Source: Bacteroidales bacterium (lineage in GTDB: Bacteria; Bacteroidota; Bacteroidia; Bacteroidales; Marinilabiliaceae). From it: a stretch of DNA of 40,326 nucleotides. Below the pieces are notes generated by a model. It ran no database searches, was not told where the DNA came from, and saw only the letters and a program-made list of their open reading frames with translations. The stretch is from contig CAAFWU010000038.1 in assembly GCA_900766825.1 (NCBI GenBank), positions 1 through 40,326 on the forward strand, in the 5' to 3' direction. Positions 33,772 to 40,326 of the stretch are shown here, piece by piece; position 1 is the stretch's first letter, and every line of letters starts with the position of its first letter. A program made the translations under genes and the position numbers.

Positions 33772-36699
33772 CTATGGTTTAGCCGTCAACTCCCTAAGCC
33801 GAGTCTGAGCTGGCGTTATGCGTTCCATTATCAAATTGGCCGAGCTTGGCGATGTGGGTGCCAACTTTTGCGCATGAGCAGCCTGAATGTCGCAATGCTG
33901 TGCCACGGAGGTTAGGATCTGCCGAGCTGTGTTGGGGTCGTTGGCCGCATGGAGCAAGAGTGCCGCATCGATGAGCAGCGTGTCGGTGGGGCTGACCGTC
34001 ATGGGCACCGAGGAGAGCGATGTGTGAAGAATGTTCCGCACAGCCACGCGGTCGTCGGCCAAGAGTGCCTGCGATGCCAGCGCCACGGCGGACTGTCGCA
34101 GACGTAGTCTGGTGAGCTGCTGAGCCTCGTCGGCCGAGAGGGCATAAGTTGCGGCATCGGGCAGACGAAGTGCCGAGGTGAGAATCTGATAGGTGCGCAG
34201 CGGAGTCCGTTGGTCGGCATGGGGCTGAACGTAGGCCAAGGGACCGAGGTCCCAAAGCAAAGAGTCCAGCCCAAGGGTGTGTGGCACCACGTCTGGCATG
34301 AAACAGAAGGTGCGGTCGGGGTTACCTTCCATCATCTCCAGCAGCAGCAGCTCGGCCGACGATAGCTCGGGCTGAGTGATGCTGACCACCACCGACGTGT
34401 CGGCCACCGTCAGCCTAATTTTGTTGGTGGGTAAGTAGAGCGATGTGCCAAACTCATTGCGCGAGGCAATGCGAGCATCGTTCAAACAGAGCGTATCTGC
34501 TCCGCCCACAAGCAGATAGGTCATGGCCAACTGATCTTGAGCTGCCAAATCGGCGTGTGCCATTCGCAATGGAGCCGCATGGTGCGATGCCCTTGACAGT
34601 TGGCTTACATACCAGTGGGCACCCAGAAGTCCAAAGTTTACCACTCGCACATCGGTTCGGTGCCCCAGCACCTCCTGAGCATACCAAAGGGGGTAGGTGT
34701 CGTTGTCGCCCCCCACGAGCACAATGGCATCGGGTGGGCACATATCCAAAAGACTAACAGCCAAATCGTTGGTGAGAGTGTTGCTGCTCCGATCCTGTGC
34801 CTCCCACCCAGCCGAGATGCTGAAAATGGGCAGTCCCAGTGCCAGAACCGAAGCCGCAAGAGCCCCCACTTGTTTGGGCAGAGCGCGCCCCAAAGCAAGT
34901 GCTGCCCACCCCAAAGCAATGGCCACAAAAATAAATAGGGCAGCCAAGAGAAGCAGGAAGACGTAGTCCCTCTCCCGAGGCTCGTAGGGCGGCATGTTGA
35001 GGTAGAAGGCCAAGGCTGGGCCCGCAATAAGAACCCAAAGGGTCAAGAGTGCCAAGAGTCGTGGCCAGCGTACGCTAATGACCAATCCGCCCAAGAGCAG
35101 AAGCAGAGGTATGCAGTAGAGGCAGACGCGTCCGGTCTCCTCGGCATAGTCGGGTGCCAAGCAGAGGCGCGAGTCGTCCAGTGGCGCAAAGCCCGTGATG
35201 AAGTTGCCATCGGCTCTGCCCCCATCGCCCAGTCGGTCGTTCTGTCGGCCGCAGAAGTTCCAGAGTACGTAGCGTCCCATCATATGCCCCATCTGATACC
35301 GCATCATAAACCTGAGGTTGGCAGAAGGCGAGGGTATGCTGTCGGGCCAATTGTCGGGCGAGGCCCAGAGCATATAGGCCCAGAGTGCGGCATCGCTGCT
35401 GAGGGTCATGCGGGGTAAGAGGACCTGCTGGTTGGCATCGTAGGCATAGTCGGTGGGTACCTCGCGGGGTCCGTAGGCGTGCAGACTATCTACATAGAAC
35501 ATCTTGACCTCGGAGCTTACACCGTTTGGTTTGCTGGCATAGGTGGGACCATAAAGCAGCGGTCGTTTGCCATATTGTGTTCGCCCCATGTAGTCCGTAA
35601 GCAGCTGAGCGTCACATGGGTTGCCAATGTTGAGGCATACGCCCCCCGAGGCTCTGCATAGTGGAACTAGATAGGTTAGTGAGCCCAGCGAGAGCAGAAA
35701 TAGAAACTCTGCCCCAATTCGCACAGCCCTATGTTTGGTGACCAAGAGCACCACTATCAACCCAATGGGCAGAGCCGCAATGCCCAGTGCCAAAGCGAGC
35801 CCACGTGGCAGCCCCAGAATGTTAACCGCAGCCACCTCGGCCATTGCGGCCGCATCGAACAGGTGTCCGCCCGCCAGCCAAGCCATAGTGAGGGTCATGA
35901 GCGAGCCCAAAACGAGTCCCACAAGTGGCATAAACCAATTGCCCTCCACCACTTGGGTCAAGCCCCCCAGCGTAGCCCAACCTCTGGGCTTCTTCTTTTT
36001 ATTAAGTGCTTGCCCCAGAGCCTTCCCCAAGGCTGGAGCCGAGAAAACGACAACGCCCGCCATTGGCAGCATGAGCCAGACAATCCAGTGTATGCCCATG
36101 GCCAATCCCGTGAGCAGGAGTGCTAGAGCCAGCCATTTGTTATTGTTCTGCGAGAGAGAGTTGGCAAGTCGCCAGCGGAGCGATGCATAGAGTATGGCAA
36201 AAGAGAGTAGAGCCGCTGCGCCATAGACCTCGCATTCGGTGGCCACGGCCCACACCGACGAGCAGAAGGCCCAAGCAAGTCCCGCCGCGGTCTGAGCCAC
36301 CATAATGGCCCACCACCGTGGGGTGCCAAAGGTCAAAACTTCCCCCTTGTTTTCCTCTGCCGACTCCGTTTTTCCCCACGCAACCCCAAGGAGCAGACCT
36401 CGTGTCACGAGCGAGAGCAGAGTAGCGGCCCCAGCGCAGCAAAGTGCCGAGGCCATGTTGCAAGCCAAGGCGTGCAGATGGGGTGGAAACCATATGGTCA
36501 GCAGCCTGAGCATCAGCCAATAGAGTGGGGCTCCAGGTGGGTGACCAACGGAAAGGTTGGAGCCAGCGGCAACAAATTCGCCTGCGTCCCAGAGTCCCAC
36601 CGAGGGGCTGAGGGTGAGGCAGAAGACGACAAAAGCCAGGCAGAAAACGTGTATGCCGTTCTCTGCCCAGCTTATCAACAGGTTTAGGGTCCTGTTCAT
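33772..36699 (-). CDS. DUF2723 membrane protein (glycosyltransferase family 117-like)
   Basis: 975 residues. The N-terminal DUF2723 domain carries the conserved SVGLWDAGEFVAAG and VGHPPGAPLYW segments (about 33-65), where Asp/Glu in the first external loop is the mark of GT-C glycosyltransferases that use lipid-linked sugars. About 12 hydrophobic helices reach to residue ~650. The C-terminal ~320 residues are soluble and probably periplasmic, with an IVLVGGDNDTYPLWYAQEV segment (about 672) and TPR-like helices near the end (about 870-970). Members are placed in GT117 and are widespread in Bacteroidetes. Protein O-glycosylation is a likely but inferred role. The gene ends near the hairpin at 33697 and starts 15 bases after panD. 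Confidence 0.85.
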   Translation of the reverse strand: MNRTLNLLISWAENGIHVFCLAFVVFCLTLSPSVGLWDAGEFVAAGSNLSVGHPPGAPLYWLMLRLLTIWFPPHLHALACNMASALCCAGAATLLSLVTRGLLLGVAWGKTESAEENKGEVLTFGTPRWWAIMVAQTAAGLAWAFCSSVWAVATECEVYGAAALLSFAILYASLRWRLANSLSQNNNKWLALALLLTGLAMGIHWIVWLMLPMAGVVVFSAPALGKALGQALNKKKKPRGWATLGGLTQVVEGNWFMPLVGLVLGSLMTLTMAWLAGGHLFDAAAMAEVAAVNILGLPRGLALALGIAALPIGLIVVLLVTKHRAVRIGAEFLFLLSLGSLTYLVPLCRASGGVCLNIGNPCDAQLLTDYMGRTQYGKRPLLYGPTYASKPNGVSSEVKMFYVDSLHAYGPREVPTDYAYDANQQVLLPRMTLSSDAALWAYMLWASPDNWPDSIPSPSANLRFMMRYQMGHMMGRYVLWNFCGRQNDRLGDGGRADGNFITGFAPLDDSRLCLAPDYAEETGRVCLYCIPLLLLLGGLVISVRWPRLLALLTLWVLIAGPALAFYLNMPPYEPRERDYVFLLLLAALFIFVAIALGWAALALGRALPKQVGALAASVLALGLPIFSISAGWEAQDRSSNTLTNDLAVSLLDMCPPDAIVLVGGDNDTYPLWYAQEVLGHRTDVRVVNFGLLGAHWYVSQLSRASHHAAPLRMAHADLAAQDQLAMTYLLVGGADTLCLNDARIASRNEFGTSLYLPTNKIRLTVADTSVVVSITQPELSSAELLLLEMMEGNPDRTFCFMPDVVPHTLGLDSLLWDLGPLAYVQPHADQRTPLRTYQILTSALRLPDAATYALSADEAQQLTRLRLRQSAVALASQALLADDRVAVRNILHTSLSSVPMTVSPTDTLLIDAALLLHAANDPNTARQILTSVAQHCDIQAAHAQKLAPTSPSSANLIMERITPAQTRLRELTAKP

Positions 36700-36714
36700 T
36701 CAGACAAATGTGTG

Positions 36715-37068
36715 TTACACAACCAAGAGGTTGGTGTTGGAATCGGGGAAAACGACCTTGGGTTTGAAGGTCTTGGCCTCTTCGGGTGTCATGAGGGCAT
36801 AGGCCATGATGATGACAATGTCTCCCACAGCCACTTTGCGTGCTGCGGCACCATTGAGGCAGATGACGCCCGAGCCAGGTTCGCCACTGATGACGTAGGT
36901 CTCGAAGCGCTCACCGTTGTTGTTATCAACCACTTGAACCTTCTCGCCAGGGAAGATGCCAGCGGCATCCATGAGCAATTGGTCGATGGTTATGCTGCCC
37001 ACATAGTTAAGGTCGCTCTGGGTAACCTTGACGTCGTGGATCTTAGATTTCATTATCTCGAGGAGCAT
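36715..37068 (-). CDS. panD: Aspartate 1-decarboxylase proenzyme
   Basis: 117 residues. It makes beta-alanine from L-aspartate for pantothenate. The self-cleavage site is YVGSITID. With ATG at 37068 the cleaved bond is Gly24-Ser25, the position seen in E. coli, which supports this start over Met6. NGAAARKVAVGDIVIIMAY and the proenzyme length are typical. The Ser becomes the pyruvoyl group of the alpha chain. It follows panC by 42 bases in the same direction, a natural operon since the product of PanD is a substrate of PanC. Confidence 0.97.
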   Translation of the reverse strand: MLLEIMKSKIHDVKVTQSDLNYVGSITIDQLLMDAAGIFPGEKVQVVDNNNGERFETYVISGEPGSGVICLNGAAARKVAVGDIVIIMAYALMTPEEAKTFKPKVVFPDSNTNLLVV

Positions 37069-37110
37069 GACAGGCAGGTTGAGGTGGGGTGGTTGGGGAA
37101 ATGAAATGAA

Positions 37111-37968
37111 TTAGATGTTCTTGTTGAAGAGGGTCACGTTGTCGATGAGGCGAACGTTGCCAGCAAAGACTGTTATGCAGCCCACGGCATATGTGGTGTC
37201 GGCCCAAGCATCGATGGGTTGCAGGGTGTATCCGTCCACAATTTGGTAATACTCAACCTTTAGGAGTGGGTTTTTCTCAACCTCGGCAATGGTCCATGCG
37301 GTGAGCTGGGCGGGTGTCAACTGTTTCACTTTGGTCAGCGATGCTTGCAGGGCTTTGTTTATGTCGGGTGCGGCAGCGCGATGTTCGGGAGTGAGCAGGG
37401 TGTTGCGCGAGCTAACGGCCAAACCATCGGGGTTGCGCACAATGGGGCAGGATACAATCTGGAGTTTGAAGTCCTGCTGGTGTACCATTTGACGAATTAC
37501 GGCAATTTGCTGGAAGTCCTTTTCGCCAAAGTAGGCCTTGTCGGGCGAAACGTAGGCAAAGAGTTTGGAAACAATTTGGCAAACGCCATTGAAGTGACCA
37601 GGACGGAACTTGCCCTCCATGACTTCGGCCACGGGACCGAGGTTGAACTGTCGGGTGTCGGGCTGGGGGTAGACCTCCTGTGCCGTGGGGGCAAAGACTA
37701 TGTCGGCTGTGGTGTTATTGGCCAAGAGTTCGACGTCGGCATCCAGAGTGCGGGGGTAGGTGCGGAGGTCGTCGGGGTTGTTGAACTGAGTGGGGTTAAC
37801 AAAAACGCTAACGACAACAAAGTTGCACTCTGCGCAAGCGCGCTTTACGAGCGAGAGGTGACCAACGTGGAGGGCACCCATGGTGGGCACAAGACCCACT
37901 GTTTTGTCCTGCTGACGAGCCTGAGCCACGGCGGCTTTGAGCTCGGCTATGGTATTGACAACTACCAT
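37111..37968 (-). CDS. panC: Pantothenate synthetase
   Basis: 285 residues. It joins pantoate and beta-alanine with ATP. The family motifs are VPTMGALHVGHLSLV (HIGH-like, about 27-41), VVVSVFVNPTQFNNPDDLRTYPR, FRPGHFNGVCQIVSKLF, YFGEKDFQQIAVIRQMV and GLAVSSRNTLL (KMSKS-like). The C-terminal domain is of normal length. A full TAnnTTTG box (38033-38040) lies 65 bases upstream, so panC-panD probably form the transcription unit. PanB is not in the window. Confidence 0.97.
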   Translation of the reverse strand: MVVVNTIAELKAAVAQARQQDKTVGLVPTMGALHVGHLSLVKRACAECNFVVVSVFVNPTQFNNPDDLRTYPRTLDADVELLANNTTADIVFAPTAQEVYPQPDTRQFNLGPVAEVMEGKFRPGHFNGVCQIVSKLFAYVSPDKAYFGEKDFQQIAVIRQMVHQQDFKLQIVSCPIVRNPDGLAVSSRNTLLTPEHRAAAPDINKALQASLTKVKQLTPAQLTAWTIAEVEKNPLLKVEYYQIVDGYTLQPIDAWADTTYAVGCITVFAGNVRLIDNVTLFNKNI

Positions 37969-38032
37969 TATGTGATGATTGAAGCTATTTTTTGACCTTG
38001 TGGCTTAAAATAAGGTGGTGCACAAGGCGATG

Positions 38033-38040
38033 CAAAGTTA
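38033..38040 (-). promoter_or_regulatory. -7 element before panC-panD
   Basis: The minus strand reads TAACTTTG, a full TAnnTTTG match, 65 bases before the panC ATG. I see no good -33 box at 19 bases. An inverted repeat CCTTGTG/CACAAGG (37996-38002 with 38021-38027) lies in the leader. Confidence 0.5.
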
Positions 38041-38119
38041 CAATTATAAGCGGATAGGACGTAGGTTAAGAGTTATAAAAACGAGGTGAAAAAAAATTTA
38101 GTAATAGGGGAGAAAAGGG

Positions 38120-38200
38120 GGGTAAAATAAAGATGACAGGCTCCATGCCAGCTTGGGTTGCCACATCCTCTTTGCCGACATAACCAGCATCAAGATAGAG
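38120..38200 (-). pseudogene. Relic of a DDE transposase
   Basis: On the minus strand, the bases 38200-38120 read LYLDAGYVGKEDVATQAGME followed by PVIFIL. The pattern D-A-G-Y with a following charged helix and G-x-x-P resembles the part around the second catalytic Asp of IS4/IS1182-type transposases. A stop codon lies just before it (38201-38203) and there is no start, so only about 27 codons remain. No terminal repeats can be seen. It sits in the otherwise gene-free stretch 37969-38391. Confidence 0.4.
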
Positions 38201-38334
38201 CTATTGCCCATAGTCCTTTTTTTCTAACAATTGAGCAATGATTTTTATACCGTTTAAGTTAGTAAAACTCCCACAATTGTGTAGGTATTTTATTGATTTT
38301 TAAATAGTTAATTTGTAGAGTATCTTCCAAAAAT

Positions 38335-38367
38335 AAATCCAGCCTCGAAATCGGCTGGATTTTTTTG
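38335..38367 (-). terminator. Terminator after the AAA-ATPase/nuclease gene
   Basis: A 10-bp perfect stem AAATCCAGCC/GGCTGGATTT (38335-38344 with 38353-38362), followed on the minus strand by ATTTTTGG and on the plus strand by a T run. It lies 25 bases after the stop of the gene at 38392. Confidence 0.8.
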
Positions 38368-38391
38368 TGTTCAGATATTGATATTTTAATT

Positions 38392-40050
38392 TCAATTACC
38401 TTTAATTTTAAACACTTCCCTATAGTTCTCTACCCTCTCAATCAAACACCTATGGCGCTTACTCTCAGCATCATAAGTTATGCCCACGAGCACTGCCTCA
38501 CGCCCAGGATGATAGCGAAAAGCATGAGCATAGTTGCGACTCTTAATCTGCTCAATGGCAGTGGTGGGTTCCCCATCCTTCTTGAGTTCTATGATAATGA
38601 CAGGTTTCTGTGGCACCGTGGGCACTAGCACAACGTCCGCAAACCCATAGCCCGAAGCCAATTCCGAGAAAACCAAGTAATCTTTGCGAGCATAAAAGTA
38701 AGCCATAAGTATTGCGCTCTGCAAAGATGACTCTCGGTTGTAGGTCAGAGGGCTCGAAATATCGGCATGGGAGTCATCGAGGGCTTTGGCAACAAAATCT
38801 GCGTCACCGTTTTCGGTGGCCAAAATTAAGTTGCGACCATTCTCCAGCATCCGCTGAATGGGTTCAAAACCTTTGGCAATGGACATAATGTTCAGCCAAG
38901 CACATTTTATTTCTCCATTGGGAATGTGGCATGTTTGCTTAATGGGGTCGTAGGCCAAATAGCCAAGGTGGATGAGATAGGTGAAGATTTCGTCCTTGGT
39001 AGCAAAATGCTCTACATTGTTATTGTAGCGCAAAACGTTTACCTGAATGTCTTTTTCTCCCTTCAATAATGCTTTTATATCATCTTGAATGCCAGCAATA
39101 TTGGCATCTGTGTAGAGCGTTATGGCTTCCAGAGCGCTTGTGCTTGTCCAATAATTACTGAAATCATCCGACTCCACTGCTTGAACAACCGAATAGGGGT
39201 TAAAGATGTGGATTACAGGCTCGCCATCGTCATTGGGTAGGCTCATCTCCTTTCTGCTCTTTTTGAAACTGTAGCCATCGTACATTAGCCTGCACATCTC
39301 AAAATCTACATCATGTTTCTGGCAAACCTCTTTAACCTCTTTGGCAGTCAGTCCAAAATACTGAGCAAAAGGTCCAGACTTAAGCATGGTATACTCAGTA
39401 AAATTGTTCAGTTTGCTCTGAACCGTTTCGCGGTAAATTGGCAGTATGCCAGTGAGGTAGGCAAGGCTGATAGCTTCTTGTGCATCTGTGCCTTTAAATA
39501 GCGAGTTTAGTAATTCGATATATTCTGTGCGGAGCGATGCGGGCGCACTTTTGTCACGAATCAGAACATCGTACTCGTCTATAATAATTACAAATTTCTC
39601 GCCTAACTTGTTATGTATGTTTGTTATGGCTGCTGCAATTGAAATATAGGCGGGCCTTTTTATTGAGGGGAAATGCTCACATAGTTCGTCTACTATTTCA
39701 ACTTGTAATTGTTTGATTGTTTGATTCTTATCTGCAATTCTACTATAGAAGCTATTTAAATCGATACGAATGACATTGAATTTGTTTAGATATTTATCCC
39801 ACCCCTCTTTTGTGCTCAGTTTGAGTCCTTCGAGTAAATGCCTACTGTCGCAACCTTTTGAATAATAGGCGGTCATAAGGCTTGCCATCATCGTTTTGCC
39901 AAAACGGCGGGCGCGGCTCATGCAAATAAATCTGCTGGATGTCTCAATATATTCATTTAATTCATTGAGCATTAGAGATTTATCAATATAAATTTTAGAA
40001 TTTAGGTCGTAGCGAAACAGTGTGTTCCCAGGATTGACGAAGGTGCCCAT
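38392..40050 (-). CDS. AAA-ATPase/PD-(D/E)XK nuclease family protein
   Basis: 552 residues, complete. The N-terminal AAA-ATPase-like domain (PF09820 type) has a P-loop in SRARRFGKTMMAS (about 45-57) and a Walker B-like strand FVIIIDEYDVLI (about 150-160), then the family segment SLAYLTGILPI. The C-terminal PDDEXK_9 domain has YGFADVVLVP (Asp), then KPVIIIELKKDG (Glu-x-Lys) and NYAHAFRY. Family proteins are common and multi-copy in Bacteroidetes, and their function is not established; a nuclease with ATP-dependent control is the inference. The 5' half is noticeably richer in A+T than the surrounding genes, which suggests acquisition. Its last 33 codons are identical in DNA to those of the next gene (99-base perfect repeat). 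Confidence 0.92.
   Translation of the reverse strand: MGTFVNPGNTLFRYDLNSKIYIDKSLMLNELNEYIETSSRFICMSRARRFGKTMMASLMTAYYSKGCDSRHLLEGLKLSTKEGWDKYLNKFNVIRIDLNSFYSRIADKNQTIKQLQVEIVDELCEHFPSIKRPAYISIAAAITNIHNKLGEKFVIIIDEYDVLIRDKSAPASLRTEYIELLNSLFKGTDAQEAISLAYLTGILPIYRETVQSKLNNFTEYTMLKSGPFAQYFGLTAKEVKEVCQKHDVDFEMCRLMYDGYSFKKSRKEMSLPNDDGEPVIHIFNPYSVVQAVESDDFSNYWTSTSALEAITLYTDANIAGIQDDIKALLKGEKDIQVNVLRYNNNVEHFATKDEIFTYLIHLGYLAYDPIKQTCHIPNGEIKCAWLNIMSIAKGFEPIQRMLENGRNLILATENGDADFVAKALDDSHADISSPLTYNRESSLQSAILMAYFYARKDYLVFSELASGYGFADVVLVPTVPQKPVIIIELKKDGEPTTAIEQIKSRNYAHAFRYHPGREAVLVGITYDAESKRHRCLIERVENYREVFKIKGN
38426..38524 (-). repeat. 99-base perfect direct repeat, copy A
   Basis: Identical base for base to 40228-40326. 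It lies in the 3' coding end of the nuclease gene. Copy B runs off the window, so the true repeat may be longer. Just outside, towards the stop codon, the two sequences differ quickly. Confidence 0.98.
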
Positions 40051-40133
40051 TGTGTATATCTGCTAATGTTTTTTGATTAATATAATGTCGCGAAACCAAC
40101 CTAAATATAGCAAAAGTTTTTTAGTATATTATC

Positions 40134-40164
40134 CAAACATAGAAATCCTCCCCCAACAAAGCAA
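40134..40164 (-). promoter_or_regulatory. Possible promoter of the AAA-ATPase/nuclease gene
   Basis: The minus strand reads TTG (40164-40162), 20 bases, then TATGTTTG (40141-40134), a full TAnnTTTG match, 84 bases before the ATG. Its -33 part falls in the loop of the preceding gene's terminator hairpin. Confidence 0.45.
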
Positions 40165-40188
40165 AACTGCTATTGGGGGAGGATTTCT
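40141..40188 (-). terminator. Terminator of the upstream tandem nuclease gene
   Basis: A perfect 16-bp stem (40141-40156 with 40173-40188) with a 16-base loop, 6 bases after the stop of the gene at 40194. The T tract on the minus strand is short (ATTTCTATGTTTGG). Confidence 0.75.
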
Positions 40189-40193
40189 ATTAG

Positions 40194-40326
40194 TTATTTA
40201 GACGTAATTCCACACTTCTCTTTGTAATTCTCTACCCTCTCAATCAAACACCTATGGCGCTTACTCTCAGCATCATAAGTTATGCCCACGAGCACTGCCT
40301 CACGCCCAGGATGATAGCGAAAAGCA
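40194..40326 (-). CDS. Second tandem AAA-ATPase/PD-(D/E)XK nuclease gene, C-terminal end only
   Basis: The last 43 codons of a gene that continues past the window edge. The frame runs through the 99-base repeat (ending CLIERVENY), then changes to KEKCGITSK and a TAA stop at 40194-40196, where the neighbour has REVFKIKGN. The shared part is the final strand and helix of the PDDEXK_9 domain. It is transcribed in the same direction as the gene at 38392, separated by a terminator and a possible promoter, so the two are independent tandem copies. Confidence 0.9.
   Translation of the reverse strand, partial: AFRYHPGREAVLVGITYDAESKRHRCLIERVENYKEKCGITSK
40228..40326 (-). repeat. 99-base perfect direct repeat, copy B (cut by window end)
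   Basis: Identical to 38426-38524. It reaches the last base of the window, so its upstream limit is not visible. Confidence 0.98.

Noticed and set aside
38392..40326. Interpreting the tandem AAA-ATPase/nuclease genes as a proven anti-phage system
   Set aside because: The sequence shows an ATPase and nuclease domain and duplication, but no known defence-system partner genes and no established function for the family.

Overview
The window is from a Gram-negative member of the Bacteroidota, most likely order Bacteroidales. The evidence is a complete type IX secretion core (PorP, GldK, GldL, GldM, GldN), Bacteroides-type promoters (TTTG or TTG, about 19-20 bases, TAnnTTTG) before several genes, a DUF2723/GT117 membrane protein, lipoproteins with acidic residues after the lipid cysteine, and enzymes for Kdo-containing LPS. 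A Prevotellaceae- or Muribaculaceae-like host is possible, but I cannot fix the genus from sequence alone.

Layout. 1-415 is the 3' end of an AAA-ATPase/PD-(D/E)XK nuclease gene, followed by tRNA-Phe with its own promoter and terminator. 0.97-7.9 kb (+) holds an S41 peptidase, a CPBP membrane protease, a BNR_4-type lipoprotein, a LolC/E-like permease and NhaC. From 8.0 kb almost everything is on the minus strand: frr, an unknown conserved gene, manC, a FISUMP-like lipoprotein, then the T9SS cluster (transcribed porP-gldK-gldL-gldM-gldN), topA, and a four-gene envelope operon (sigma-54 activator, LptE, TPR protein, SecG). kdsB (+) diverges from that operon. 25.3-28.6 kb is a large secreted pectinesterase with a T9SS-type C-terminal tail. 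Three tRNA-Gln genes, an S66 LD-carboxypeptidase, a soluble multi-PAS hybrid kinase, a DUF2723/GT117 protein and panD-panC follow. The right end has a transposase relic and two tandem AAA-ATPase/nuclease genes, the last cut by the window edge.

How the genes fit together. Much of the window serves the cell envelope: sugar nucleotides and LPS (ManC, KdsB, LptE), protein export (SecG, T9SS, LolC/E-like permease), peptidoglycan (S66 peptidase) and surface enzymes (pectinesterase, BNR lipoprotein). The pectinesterase is a probable client of the T9SS encoded about 7 kb away. The rest is housekeeping (frr, topA, panCD, tRNAs).

Most of the window is ordinary core genome. I found no CRISPR array, prophage or clear new defence system. 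The parts least explained are the repeated AAA-ATPase/nuclease family with a perfect 99-base shared 3' end, the hybrid kinase with a degenerate receiver, the orphan BNR_4 lipoprotein and the unknown 240-residue gene.
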